Source: JANQPA01 sp964548175 (lineage in GTDB: Bacteria > Bacteroidota > Bacteroidia > Chitinophagales > Saprospiraceae). Taken from it: DNA of 64,000 nucleotides. The stretch is taken from assembly GCA_964548175.1 (NCBI GenBank), contig CAZJQS010000002.1:62001-126000 (forward strand). Direction: 5' to 3'. The notes under the pieces are model-generated. The model was not told where the DNA came from, made no database searches, and saw nothing but the letters and a program-made list of their open reading frames with translations. This document shows positions 42,602 to 50,448 of the stretch, one piece after another; position 1 is the stretch's first letter, and the number at the start of each line of letters is the position of its first letter. Made by a program: the position numbers and the translations under genes.

Positions 42602-43957
42602 ATGATACAACAGATCACATTTTTATTCATCAGTGCGGCGGCCTTTGGCCTGGCTGCGAGGCAATTCATGAAAATAAGGCGAAATGTATTGCTCGGAAAG
42701 GAGGAAAAAGTGGAAGGGGATACCGGACAACGCTGGCGCAACGTTCTTCTGGTGGCCTTCGGACAGTCCAGAATGTTCAAGCGCTGGATACCGGCTGTTT
42801 TGCACTTTTTTATCTACGCCGCTTTTTTGATCACCCAAATTGAACTGATCGAGATCTTTATCGACGGACTGGGAGGGGTGCACAGATTTTTCTGGCCTAC
42901 GCTGGGCGGTTTTTATACCTTTATCATTAGTTTTATCGAGGTGCTTTCTGTGCTGGCCCTGGTCGGTACGGTTATTTTCCTCATCAGGAGAAACATCCTG
43001 AAAACACCTCGCTTCCAACAGCCGGAGATGAAGGGCTGGCCCAGGCTGGACGCCAATATCATCCTTTACCTCGAAGTTCTGCTGATCGTTTTTATCTTCC
43101 TGATGAACAGCGCCGATATGGCTTCTCATAATAACGAGTACGGCTTCCTGATCAGCCAGTGGCTTTCTCCGGTCTGGGAAGGGGCTCCGGCGTCCACCCT
43201 TCACCTTATGGAGCGCATCGGCTGGTGGGGCCATGTTTTGGTAGTTTTTGCCTTTTTGAACTACCTGCCGATGTCCAAACACCTGCATATTCTGCTGGCC
43301 TTTCCTAACACTTATTACGCCCGGCTAAAATCCCGCGGCGAAATGGACAACATGCCGGAGATCATGAACGAGGTGAAATCCATGATGGGGCTGACAGAAG
43401 GTGGTGAGGAAGACGCGATGAACATGGATGAGGAATTGCCGGAATTCGGCGCCAAGGATGTAATGGATTTGAGCTGGAAAAACATCCTCGATGCCTACTC
43501 CTGTACGGAATGTGGTCGTTGTACTGCCGTTTGTCCCGCCAACATTACCGGGAAGAAGCTTTCGCCTCGCAAGATCATGATGGACATCCGTGACCGGGCC
43601 CATGAGGTAGGGCTCAAGCTGGATAGCGGCAGTATGGAATACGTCCGCGAAGACCTTAAAGCCGAAACCCAAAAGCTGACTAAAGAGAACTTTGACGATG
43701 GGAAAACCTTGTTTGATTACATCAGCAAGGAAGAGCTGCACGCCTGCACTACCTGTAATGCCTGCGTTGAGGCTTGTCCGGTGCTGATCAATCCATTGGA
43801 TCCCATACTGAAAATGCGCCGTTACGAAATACTGACTTTGTCAGAAGGACCGTCCGACTGGCTGCCGATGTTCAATGCTATTGAAAACAGCGGCGCAGTT
43901 TGGTCCATGCCACAAGAAAGAGATGCATGGACGAAGGAGTTGGAGGATCAAGAATGA
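42602..43957 (+). CDS. Membrane (Fe-S)-binding protein, heterodisulfide-reductase-like electron carrier
   Basis: A 451-residue membrane protein that likely passes electrons between a quinone or flavoprotein and the next gene's product. About four or five membrane helices lie in 1-230. A soluble domain follows with two [4Fe-4S] motifs, CTECGRCTAVCP (about 301-312) and CTTCNACVEACP (about 382-393). This layout is seen in Bacteroidota two-gene units with the CCG-domain protein downstream (31-base gap), often near electron-transfer flavoproteins. No ETF gene is in this window, so the electron donor is unknown. Confidence 0.87.
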   Translation: MIQQITFLFISAAAFGLAARQFMKIRRNVLLGKEEKVEGDTGQRWRNVLLVAFGQSRMFKRWIPAVLHFFIYAAFLITQIELIEIFIDGLGGVHRFFWPTLGGFYTFIISFIEVLSVLALVGTVIFLIRRNILKTPRFQQPEMKGWPRLDANIILYLEVLLIVFIFLMNSADMASHNNEYGFLISQWLSPVWEGAPASTLHLMERIGWWGHVLVVFAFLNYLPMSKHLHILLAFPNTYYARLKSRGEMDNMPEIMNEVKSMMGLTEGGEEDAMNMDEELPEFGAKDVMDLSWKNILDAYSCTECGRCTAVCPANITGKKLSPRKIMMDIRDRAHEVGLKLDSGSMEYVREDLKAETQKLTKENFDDGKTLFDYISKEELHACTTCNACVEACPVLINPLDPILKMRRYEILTLSEGPSDWLPMFNAIENSGAVWSMPQERDAWTKELEDQE

Positions 43958-43988
43958 GTTTTTAACAAAATAAATCCAAAGGGATCAT

Positions 43989-44774
43989 ATGGGCAAAATA
44001 CCAACCATGGCAGAACTGGCCGCCGAAGGCCGCCAACCAGAAATACTCTTTTGGGTAGGATGCGCAGGTAGCTTCGACTCTCGCGCTCAGAAAGTGACCA
44101 TTGCTTTTTGTAAAATATTAAATGAAGTAGGCATCGATTACGCGATACTGGGCAAGGAAGAAAGCTGTACCGGCGACCCGGCCCGCAGAGCAGGCAATGA
44201 ATTCATCTTTCAAATGTCGGCCTTGCAGAATATAGAAGTCTTGAACGGATACAACATCCAAAAGATCGTCACGACCTGCCCGCATTGCTTCAATACGCTA
44301 AAGAATGAATATCCTGCTCTTGGGGGTAATTACGATGTCATTCACCACACGCAGTTCCTCCAGCAACTCATCAACGAGGGCAAGATCAAAATGAAGGAGG
44401 GCGGCGCTTTCGAAGGAAAAAGAATCACCTACCACGACTCCTGCTACATAGGCCGGGCTAACGGCATCTACGAAGCACCCAGAAAAGTCCTGGAAGCCCT
44501 GGATAATGACCTGGTCGAAATGAAACGCTGTGGCTCTAACGGCCTTTGCTGCGGCGCCGGCGGCGCCCAAATGTTCAAAGAAGACGAACCCGGCAATAAA
44601 CGGATCAATATCGAACGCATCGAGGAAGCTCTGGAAACCAAAGCGGAGATCATCGCGGCTAACTGCCCCTTCTGCATCACCATGATGGAGGACGGCGTCA
44701 AAGGTAAAAACCGACAGGATCATGTCATGGTGTATGATCTGGCAGAGCTGATCGTGAATAATAATAATTTGTAG
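43989..44774 (+). CDS. CCG-domain (HdrB/GlpC-like) Fe-S protein
   Basis: A 261-residue soluble protein with two CCG-type cysteine clusters: TTCPHCFNTLKNEYP (about 96-110) with an earlier CAGSF region, and CGSNGLCCGAGGAQM (about 178-192) with CPFC near 225. Such clusters bind a [4Fe-4S] or non-cubane centre in heterodisulfide reductase HdrB and in GlpC/LutA-type proteins. It forms a unit with the membrane carrier gene 31 bases upstream. Its redox partner is unknown. Confidence 0.88.
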   Translation: MGKIPTMAELAAEGRQPEILFWVGCAGSFDSRAQKVTIAFCKILNEVGIDYAILGKEESCTGDPARRAGNEFIFQMSALQNIEVLNGYNIQKIVTTCPHCFNTLKNEYPALGGNYDVIHHTQFLQQLINEGKIKMKEGGAFEGKRITYHDSCYIGRANGIYEAPRKVLEALDNDLVEMKRCGSNGLCCGAGGAQMFKEDEPGNKRINIERIEEALETKAEIIAANCPFCITMMEDGVKGKNRQDHVMVYDLAELIVNNNNL

Positions 44775-44808
44775 TTTTGAGTTCTGGGTTTTGAGTTCTG
44801 GATTTGGG
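44774..44808 (+). repeat. Heptamer array after the CCG-domain gene
   Basis: GTTTTGAGTTCTGG occurs twice in tandem (44774-44801), which reads as four 7-base units and a degenerate fifth. The unit matches the array at 62602-62643. Confidence 0.6.
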
Positions 44809-44862
44809 GACTAAATTAGGGTGTTAGATAAACTGCATGCTCTTTAATGCTGTTTCCTTTTT

Positions 44863-44897
44863 AACCAACAACCAACAACCAACAACCAACAACCAAC
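44863..44897 (+). repeat. Perfect heptamer array abutting a start codon
   Basis: Five exact units of AACCAAC (44863-44897) end on the base before ATG 44898. The array takes the place of a ribosome-binding site. Changes in copy number would alter the leader but not the frame. Confidence 0.85.
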
Positions 44898-45380
44898 ATG
44901 CTTACAACATACGACAGGCTCCCTGAAACAACCAGAGTCTGGATTTACCAGGCCAATAAGCCGTTTCCGGCAGACAAAGTGGAGCAGATCAAAGAAGATA
45001 TCCTGGCTTTTGTCGAAAGCTGGACCAGCCATAATCGAAACCTAAGGGCTTTTGGAGACCTTTTGCACCGGCGATTTGTTATATTAATGGTGGATGAAAG
45101 TATGGCGGATGCCAGCGGATGTTCCATTGACAAGTCTGTGTACTTTCTGAAAAACCTCCAGGCTAAATACGGCATCGACCTCCTTGACCGGATGAATTTC
45201 TCCTACCAGGAAGGCAATCAGGTCGTTACCCTGGATAGAAACCGCTTTGCCGAAGCTTATCGCAGCGGTAAAATCGATGATGACACCCTGGTTTTTGACA
45301 CTCTGGTCAAAAGCAAGCGAGAACTGGACGGTCCATGGATCAAACCCTTGAAGGACAGCTGGCATAAGCGTATGGTTTAA
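44898..45380 (+). CDS. Conserved Bacteroidota protein of unknown function (often mislabelled ABC transporter ATPase)
   Basis: A 160-residue soluble protein with no signal peptide, membrane helix or Walker A motif, so the common database name ABC transporter ATPase is not supported by its sequence. Features are TTYDRLPETTRVWIYQANKP at the N-terminus, FGDLLHRRFVILMVDESMA in the middle (about 54-72) and a C-terminal FDTLVKSKRELDGPW. It starts right after a perfect heptamer array. A second small gene follows after 4 bases, so the pair is probably translated together. I do not know its function. Confidence 0.75.
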   Translation: MLTTYDRLPETTRVWIYQANKPFPADKVEQIKEDILAFVESWTSHNRNLRAFGDLLHRRFVILMVDESMADASGCSIDKSVYFLKNLQAKYGIDLLDRMNFSYQEGNQVVTLDRNRFAEAYRSGKIDDDTLVFDTLVKSKRELDGPWIKPLKDSWHKRMV

Positions 45381-45384
45381 TTAA

Positions 45385-45858
45385 ATGAAGACTATGTTTG
45401 GACGCATCAAAAACTACTTTGGCATAGAAGGGGTGAAAGTTGAACTGGTCATATCGGAAAAGGTCAAAGAGCGGGAAGGTTATATTAAAGGCAGCGTGCG
45501 CTTCACGACCATGAGTACTCAGACGGTCGCCCAGGTCAGAGTACGGCTTATCGAACGGTATTTTAGAGGCAGAGGCAAGGAAAAGCTGGTCGATGAATAC
45601 AAGCTAGGGGAAATATACCTGGATCAAGCTTTCGAAGTACCTGCTGATCAACCGCTGGAAGTTGATTTTCAACTGCCTTTCGAAATGGTCCATTCTGATT
45701 TTGATGAATTAGAGCGGAAAAACTTCCTGACTGAGGGCATCGCTAAAGTCGCCAAGTACGCTTATAACGTGAAGTCCGTTTACCGGGTCGAAGCGGAAGC
45801 TAAGGTAAAAGGCACCGCTTTAAATCCTTTTGACAAAAAAGAAATAAAAATCAAATAA
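45385..45858 (+). CDS. Spo0M/arrestin-like fold protein
   Basis: A 157-residue soluble protein with the strand pattern and motifs of sporulation-control protein Spo0M and arrestin-like domains (VKVELVISEKVKEREGYIKG, VAQVRVRLIERYFRGRG, LEVDFQLPFEM). In Bacillus Spo0M affects sporulation signalling; in this non-sporing group the role is unknown. It follows the unknown gene upstream by 4 bases and ends at a perfect 20-bp hairpin. The fold call rests on motif recall, not a search. Confidence 0.65.
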   Translation: MKTMFGRIKNYFGIEGVKVELVISEKVKEREGYIKGSVRFTTMSTQTVAQVRVRLIERYFRGRGKEKLVDEYKLGEIYLDQAFEVPADQPLEVDFQLPFEMVHSDFDELERKNFLTEGIAKVAKYAYNVKSVYRVEAEAKVKGTALNPFDKKEIKIK

Positions 45859-45873
45859 TAGCAGAGAGTCGCG

Positions 45874-45925
45874 TAAAAATCATGGTGCTCACCTGCCTGG
45901 CGCAGGGTGAGCACCATGATTTTTA
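45874..45925. terminator. Bidirectional terminator with perfect 20-bp stem
   Basis: The stem at 45874-45893 pairs perfectly with 45906-45925 around a 12-base loop, and A-runs and T-runs flank it. It separates the ends of two convergent genes and can serve both. Confidence 0.8.
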
Positions 45926-45940
45926 TATGGCCTTATACTA

Positions 45941-46849
45941 TTATTGAACCTCCTCTTGAGATTCTTCAAAGCGTTTGATGATCTCCTCTGCGGGGACTCC
46001 GAGATTATCCAGTAAAAACTGGGTTGTCTCTGCAAATTCATTATCGGGATATTTTTTCAGAAAATCCTCGTATTTGATCTTCGCCTCATCAAATCTTTTC
46101 AACTCACTGTCCAGGATATATCCGCTTAGAAACAGAGCATCAGCTGCCTTTTCGTGATCCGGATACTCCAGGTGCAACCAATCGAACAACTCAAGGGCTT
46201 TGTTGTACGTCTGTGTCTGATGCGCGAGTTGTCCGGCCTGGAAAAGCAAATCAGGAGATTTTTCCGCTTCCGGTAGTATCATCGCATAAACAGCGCAGCC
46301 GTTGATGTAGTCATTAATTTTGCTGTAATTGATCTGTCGACCTGTAGTATCGACAACGTTCTTTTTAAGACTATCCAGCCGATCGAGCGCCGCAGGCCAG
46401 CCGGGGCCGATCCGCTCGCTAATTCTTCCTTCTGCCGGGTATTTCTTTGCTGCACTTTGGTAAATAATGGCCGCTACATTTTCGTTATCCAACTGCTCCC
46501 GGTATAATTCTCCCAGCATTAGGATGTTATCAAGAGTATTTTTGGCCCCAGAGTAATCTTTGATCGCGATCTGGAGCATTGCTACCGCCCGGGGCGCCTG
46601 GTCTACCTCAGTAAGGAATTGCGCCCCTTTGCGCAGCATTTCCGCGTTTTTATCCTCCCTGTCGGGGTATGTCGATACGTAATGCTGATAAGCCAGCACC
46701 AATTCATTAACCTGGGCTAATTGATAGGGCGGCTTTACTTTGTTCTCCAGCCGGGCAATCTCTTCCTCTAGATTGCCGGCAGGTCCCTGACAGGCAGTCA
46801 AAAGGATCGTTAATATCAGAAATCCTGTTACAGTACAGTGCTTTTTCAT
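45941..46849 (-). CDS. TPR lipoprotein
   Basis: A 302-residue lipoprotein. The signal peptide ends in the lipobox LTACQ, with Cys at about residue 20. The mature part is made of TPR helices (YQHYVSTYPDREDKNAEML, AADALFLSGYILDSELKRFD, AKIKYEDFLKKYPDNEFAET), ending close to the BamD/YbgF type of repeat. This fits a periplasmic scaffold anchored in a membrane. It is monocistronic. Confidence 0.83.
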   Translation of the reverse strand: MKKHCTVTGFLILTILLTACQGPAGNLEEEIARLENKVKPPYQLAQVNELVLAYQHYVSTYPDREDKNAEMLRKGAQFLTEVDQAPRAVAMLQIAIKDYSGAKNTLDNILMLGELYREQLDNENVAAIIYQSAAKKYPAEGRISERIGPGWPAALDRLDSLKKNVVDTTGRQINYSKINDYINGCAVYAMILPEAEKSPDLLFQAGQLAHQTQTYNKALELFDWLHLEYPDHEKAADALFLSGYILDSELKRFDEAKIKYEDFLKKYPDNEFAETTQFLLDNLGVPAEEIIKRFEESQEEVQ

Positions 46850-47025
46850 GTTGTGTTATTTTTTACCGACCCACAAAATAAGACCTCCCATCATTTTCAC
46901 CAAAAGCCGCCATGCTAACTTTTTGTAAACAATCCTACCTTTCTTAACGTTGGAGCAGAGAAAAGAAAAAATATGGATGAAATAGGAGTGCTCTTCCTCC
47001 TTGATCCATAACATCATTTGCTATT

Positions 47026-48396
47026 ATGAATAAGAACATATCCATTTTCTGGCATCGCCGTGATCTCAGGTTATTCGACAACGCCGGTCTCTATCACGCC
47101 CTGAAAGGCAACTGTCCCGTCTTGTCCCTGTTTATTTTTGATCGCCATATTCTGGATAAATTGGAAGACAAAGACGATGCCAGGGTGAATTTTATTCACG
47201 ATGAGATAAGAAAATTAAAAACACAGCTGGAAGAGTGGGGGCGTACCATGATCGTTCGATACGGCTATCCGGAAGAGGTCTGGAAAGAGTTGCTGGAGGA
47301 GTATAATGTCCAGGCCGTTTATACCAATCGCGATTATGAACCTTACGCCAAAGAAAGAGACCGGAAAATAGCCGAGTTGCTTGGCCATAAGAACATCCCT
47401 TTTCATACTTACAAAGATCAGGTCATCTTTGAGGGGGGAGAGGTCCTCAAGGACGATGGCGACCCCTATGTGGTGTTTACGCCGTACAGCAGAAAATGGA
47501 AGGCTCACCTGGATGAGGAATTGGCGGAATTGGAAGGTACAGAGGGCGAGAAGAAAGAAATTTCTTATTATTTCAAACCTTATCCGTGTGTAGACCTTCG
47601 AGATAATTATCTAAAAACAGAATCTTCTCCGCTGATCTCGCTATCAGAAATGGGGTTTAAGCCTTCTGATATTCCCATTCCATCCAGAACTGTTTCCCAG
47701 GGGTTGATAAAAAAATACGATAATACCCGTGATTATCCGGCCATCGATGGCACCTCACGCCTGGGGATTCACTTCCGTTTCGGCACCATCAGCATTCGGG
47801 AAAAGGCCCGGAAAGCCCAAAAGCTCAATGACACCTTTCTCAATGAGTTGATCTGGCGTGACTTTTACAGCCAGATACTGGACCATTTTCCACGTGTGGT
47901 TGACGAATCTTTCCGGCCGGAATACGATTACATTCAATGGGAAAATAATGACGATCATTTCCGGCGATGGTGCGAAGGAAAAACGGGTTATCCCCTTGTA
48001 GATGCCGGCATGCGCGAGCTCAATGCTACGGGCTATATGCACAATCGCGTACGTATGGTCACCGCCAGTTTCCTGACCAAGCACCTGCTGATCGACTGGC
48101 GCTGGGGAGAAGCCTATTTTGCCCGAAAATTACTGGACTATGAACTGGCCAGCAATAACGGCGGCTGGCAATGGGCAGCCGGCACCGGCACGGACGCAGC
48201 ACCTTACTTTCGTATTTTTAACCCGGAAAGCCAGCTGAAAAAATTTGACAAGGATAAAAAGTATGTCAAAAAATGGGTGCCGGAGTTTGGTACTGATAAA
48301 TATGTAGAGCCGATTGTAGCGCATAAATGGGCTAGAGAACGCTGCCTGGAGCGGTATAAAGAGGGGCTGGAGAAAGGGAGAGAAAAAGTAAAATAG
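47026..48396 (+). CDS. phrB: Deoxyribodipyrimidine photolyase (class I)
   Basis: A light-dependent DNA repair enzyme that splits pyrimidine dimers, 456 residues. The N-terminal alpha/beta domain starts with SIFWHRRDLRLFDNAGL (antenna domain). The FAD domain carries LNELIWRDFYSQIL (about 277-290), CEGKTGYPLVDAGMREL (about 318-334), MHNRVRMVTASFLTKHL (about 340-356) and NNGGWQWAAGTGTDAAP (about 379-395). These match class I CPD photolyase more than (6-4) or cryptochrome types, but a cryptochrome cannot be excluded without a tree. The 176-base leader holds no clear promoter. Confidence 0.92.
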   Translation: MNKNISIFWHRRDLRLFDNAGLYHALKGNCPVLSLFIFDRHILDKLEDKDDARVNFIHDEIRKLKTQLEEWGRTMIVRYGYPEEVWKELLEEYNVQAVYTNRDYEPYAKERDRKIAELLGHKNIPFHTYKDQVIFEGGEVLKDDGDPYVVFTPYSRKWKAHLDEELAELEGTEGEKKEISYYFKPYPCVDLRDNYLKTESSPLISLSEMGFKPSDIPIPSRTVSQGLIKKYDNTRDYPAIDGTSRLGIHFRFGTISIREKARKAQKLNDTFLNELIWRDFYSQILDHFPRVVDESFRPEYDYIQWENNDDHFRRWCEGKTGYPLVDAGMRELNATGYMHNRVRMVTASFLTKHLLIDWRWGEAYFARKLLDYELASNNGGWQWAAGTGTDAAPYFRIFNPESQLKKFDKDKKYVKKWVPEFGTDKYVEPIVAHKWARERCLERYKEGLEKGREKVK

Positions 48397-48499
48397 GAAG
48401 ATTGGGGCGAATGGCACCTTGTCCCATTTCATGGAACGATGTATCCGCCCCCGATAAAAAAGCGTCTTTAATTATGGTTTTCTTTATTAAATGGATCAA

Positions 48500-49277
48500 T
48501 CAGGATAGATAGAATTTTTTTCTAAACCAAAACGCCACATTCACCAAAGCGATCAAAGCCAGTACTTCCACCAAAGGCCCAATGACACCAGCAAATGCCT
48601 GACCGGAATTCAACCCAAAAACCGCAATCGCCACCGCTACAGCTAATTCAAAATTGTTGCCGGCAGCCGTAAAGGAAATAGCTGCATTTCTGGGATAATC
48701 CGCTCCCAAAGCTCTGCTGATAAAAAGCTGATCACGAAAATAAGACCGAAATAAATCAGCAACGGAACAGCGATCCGCACCACATCCATCGGTATCTGTA
48801 CGATGAGTTCTCCCTTAAGACTGAACACCACCACAATGGTGAACAACAAAACAATTAAAGTAATCGGAGAAATTACCGGGACAAATTTGGTCCGATACCA
48901 TTCCTCGCCTTTGGCCCTGACTAAAACCATACGACTTAGAAATCCCGCAGGAAAGCAATGGCCAATACAAACATCAGAATGGGGCCGATGATCCAGTTCA
49001 ATACCAGGGACAGGCCCAGGATTTTTACATTGCGAAATACTTTCGGCAGCATCCGGTAGTTCACCTTCGCCAGTGGCGGGTACATCATGAGGATCAGCCC
49101 GATGGCAATAGTGATATTCGTCGTTCCTCTGGTAAAGGAATTCACAAAATCAGCAGTTTGCGGCAGGAAGTGGCCCAGCCCCACACCTACGGCCATGGCC
49201 AGGAAAATCCAGAGCGTGAGGTAGCGGTCTAAAAAAGAAAGCCGCTTTCGCTGTTTCGTTTCGGTTGTTTTATTCAT
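48500..49277 (-). pseudogene. Broken acr3-type arsenite efflux transporter
   Basis: The gene begins at 49277 with a good Acr3 N-terminus (113 residues, FLDRYLTLWIFLAMAVG, then LNWIIGPILMFVLAIAFLRDF) and stops at 48936. It then resumes in another frame at VLVRAKGEEWY, a site some 90 residues further on in intact Acr3, so an internal segment is missing. That segment normally carries the conserved Cys needed for arsenite transport (in LARCIAMV). A second frameshift lies near 48722-48726, where five T on the coding strand appear in place of six; the C-terminal third (GADYPRNAAISFTAAGNNFE) reads in a third frame. Even with the second event as a sequencing error, the deletion leaves it non-functional. 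Confidence 0.88.
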
Positions 49278-49287
49278 TCCCTTTTTA

Positions 49288-49941
49288 TTATTCGGTGACT
49301 AATTGCATGGCGTAAAAGATCTCCCTGCCGATCTGACGGACTCTTTCATCATATCTCGTGGTTTCTTCGGGCGTATCATCGGCCTCCTTAGGATCGTCAT
49401 AGGTCAGCGGCAATCGCAGTTCCACACCTGGAATAAAGGGGCAGTTTTCATCTGCGTCAGAACAGGTCATCACAGCCGCAAATCCCATTTGGGGATTGAC
49501 TGGATCATCGAAAGTTTTGGAAAAGCACTCCAGGGCGGGCGCCTGCCCTGAAAAAGAAACCAGGTAATGGGGGTTGCTTCCGCCGGGATTTTCAATCTGA
49601 AAACCGGCTCGTTCCATGGCGGCGACCGCCCTCGGATTAAACGCGGTGGCTTCCGTTCCTCCCGAATAGGTGGAGATATGGTCCAGGCCGTAATAGCCGG
49701 CCGCAGTGGCCGCCCAGATCTGACTGATGTGGCTGCGCCGGGAATTATGCGTACAGATAAAATGGAGGGCAACAGGATAGCCATTTTTCCTCTTTTCCCG
49801 AATGTATTTGGCCAACTGTACCAACAATGCTTTTCGGTCTTCCGGTATCAAGGTCGCTTCTTCTTTCATGCGTTGGATGTACAAGGCAAGCGCAGAATAC
49901 ACTTTGACCTGGCTATTTTCTTTTTCTTCCAACTTTTTCAT
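49288..49941 (-). CDS. arsC: Arsenate reductase, low-molecular-weight phosphatase type
   Basis: A 217-residue enzyme of the LMW phosphotyrosine-phosphatase type that reduces arsenate to arsenite. The P-loop CX5R is CTHNSRRS (about 62-69). A second redox Cys lies in VMTCSDADENCPF (about 162-174) and the acid Asp in LTYDDP (about 183). An N-terminal helix bundle of about 55 residues precedes the catalytic domain, as in other Bacteroidota homologues. I start it at 49941, because the upstream ATG at 50010 overlaps arsR. The next gene downstream, 10 bases away, is the broken acr3. Confidence 0.85.
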   Translation of the reverse strand: MKKLEEKENSQVKVYSALALYIQRMKEEATLIPEDRKALLVQLAKYIREKRKNGYPVALHFICTHNSRRSHISQIWAATAAGYYGLDHISTYSGGTEATAFNPRAVAAMERAGFQIENPGGSNPHYLVSFSGQAPALECFSKTFDDPVNPQMGFAAVMTCSDADENCPFIPGVELRLPLTYDDPKEADDTPEETTRYDERVRQIGREIFYAMQLVTE

Positions 49942-49981
49942 TGTTTTATTGCTATTTAGCGATGATTGAAAACAAAAAAAT

Positions 49982-50314
49982 TCAGCAGGCACAGTCCTGA
50001 TCCTGGACATAAGTATCGAACAAACCGTTGAGCAGGGCTTGGATCTCCCTCCATTTTACGCTATCGATACAATAGTTGACACTTGTTCCCTCAATCGTCC
50101 CCTTGATGATCCCGACGGTCTTCAATTCTTTGAGGTGTCTGGAAATGGTTGGCTGGGCCAGTTTAACCTCATCTACTATTTCACCGCAAATGCAGGAGTT
50201 CACTTTCAGCAAGTGCTGGATGATGGCGATCCGGGCAGGATGGCCCAGGGCTTTCGCGATGGCAGCCAGTTGATTTTGTTCGGTGGTGAAGTTTTCGGTT
50301 TTGGTTAATCCCAT
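49982..50314 (-). CDS. arsR: ArsR-family metalloregulator
   Basis: A 110-residue winged-helix repressor. The DNA-binding helices lie in VDEVKLAQPTISRHLKELKT (about 48-67). The metal site includes NSCICGEIV (about 38-46), close to the ELCVCDL motif, and a C-terminal DQDCAC pair. It probably represses the operon arsR-arsC-acr3 until arsenite binds. As the pump is broken, arsenite made by ArsC would not be exported through this operon. Confidence 0.9.
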   Translation of the reverse strand: MGLTKTENFTTEQNQLAAIAKALGHPARIAIIQHLLKVNSCICGEIVDEVKLAQPTISRHLKELKTVGIIKGTIEGTSVNYCIDSVKWREIQALLNGLFDTYVQDQDCAC

Positions 50315-50425
50315 TGCTCAGTTTATTTATTGCAATATTACGATGAATAAATGAAAGATGTTTAAGGATTATCGATATTTTTTTGATTCCGATAAAGGGC
50401 TCTGCAAATCAAAAGAGCACGTAGA

Positions 50426-50437
50426 CTTTTTACACAA
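50426..50437. repeat. Dispersed 12-mer copy (CTTTTTACACAA)
   Basis: An exact copy lies 11 bases past the stop of the leftward LOG gene. In that gene's direction it reads TTGTGTAAAAAG. Confidence 0.65.
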
Positions 50438-50448
50438 CTCCGTATAAC

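Noticed and set aside
44863..44897. CRISPR array
   Set aside because: Units are 7 bases long and directly tandem, with no spacers and no cas gene nearby.
44898..45380. ABC transporter ATPase
   Set aside because: No Walker A, Walker B or ABC signature is present, so only a conserved unknown can be claimed.
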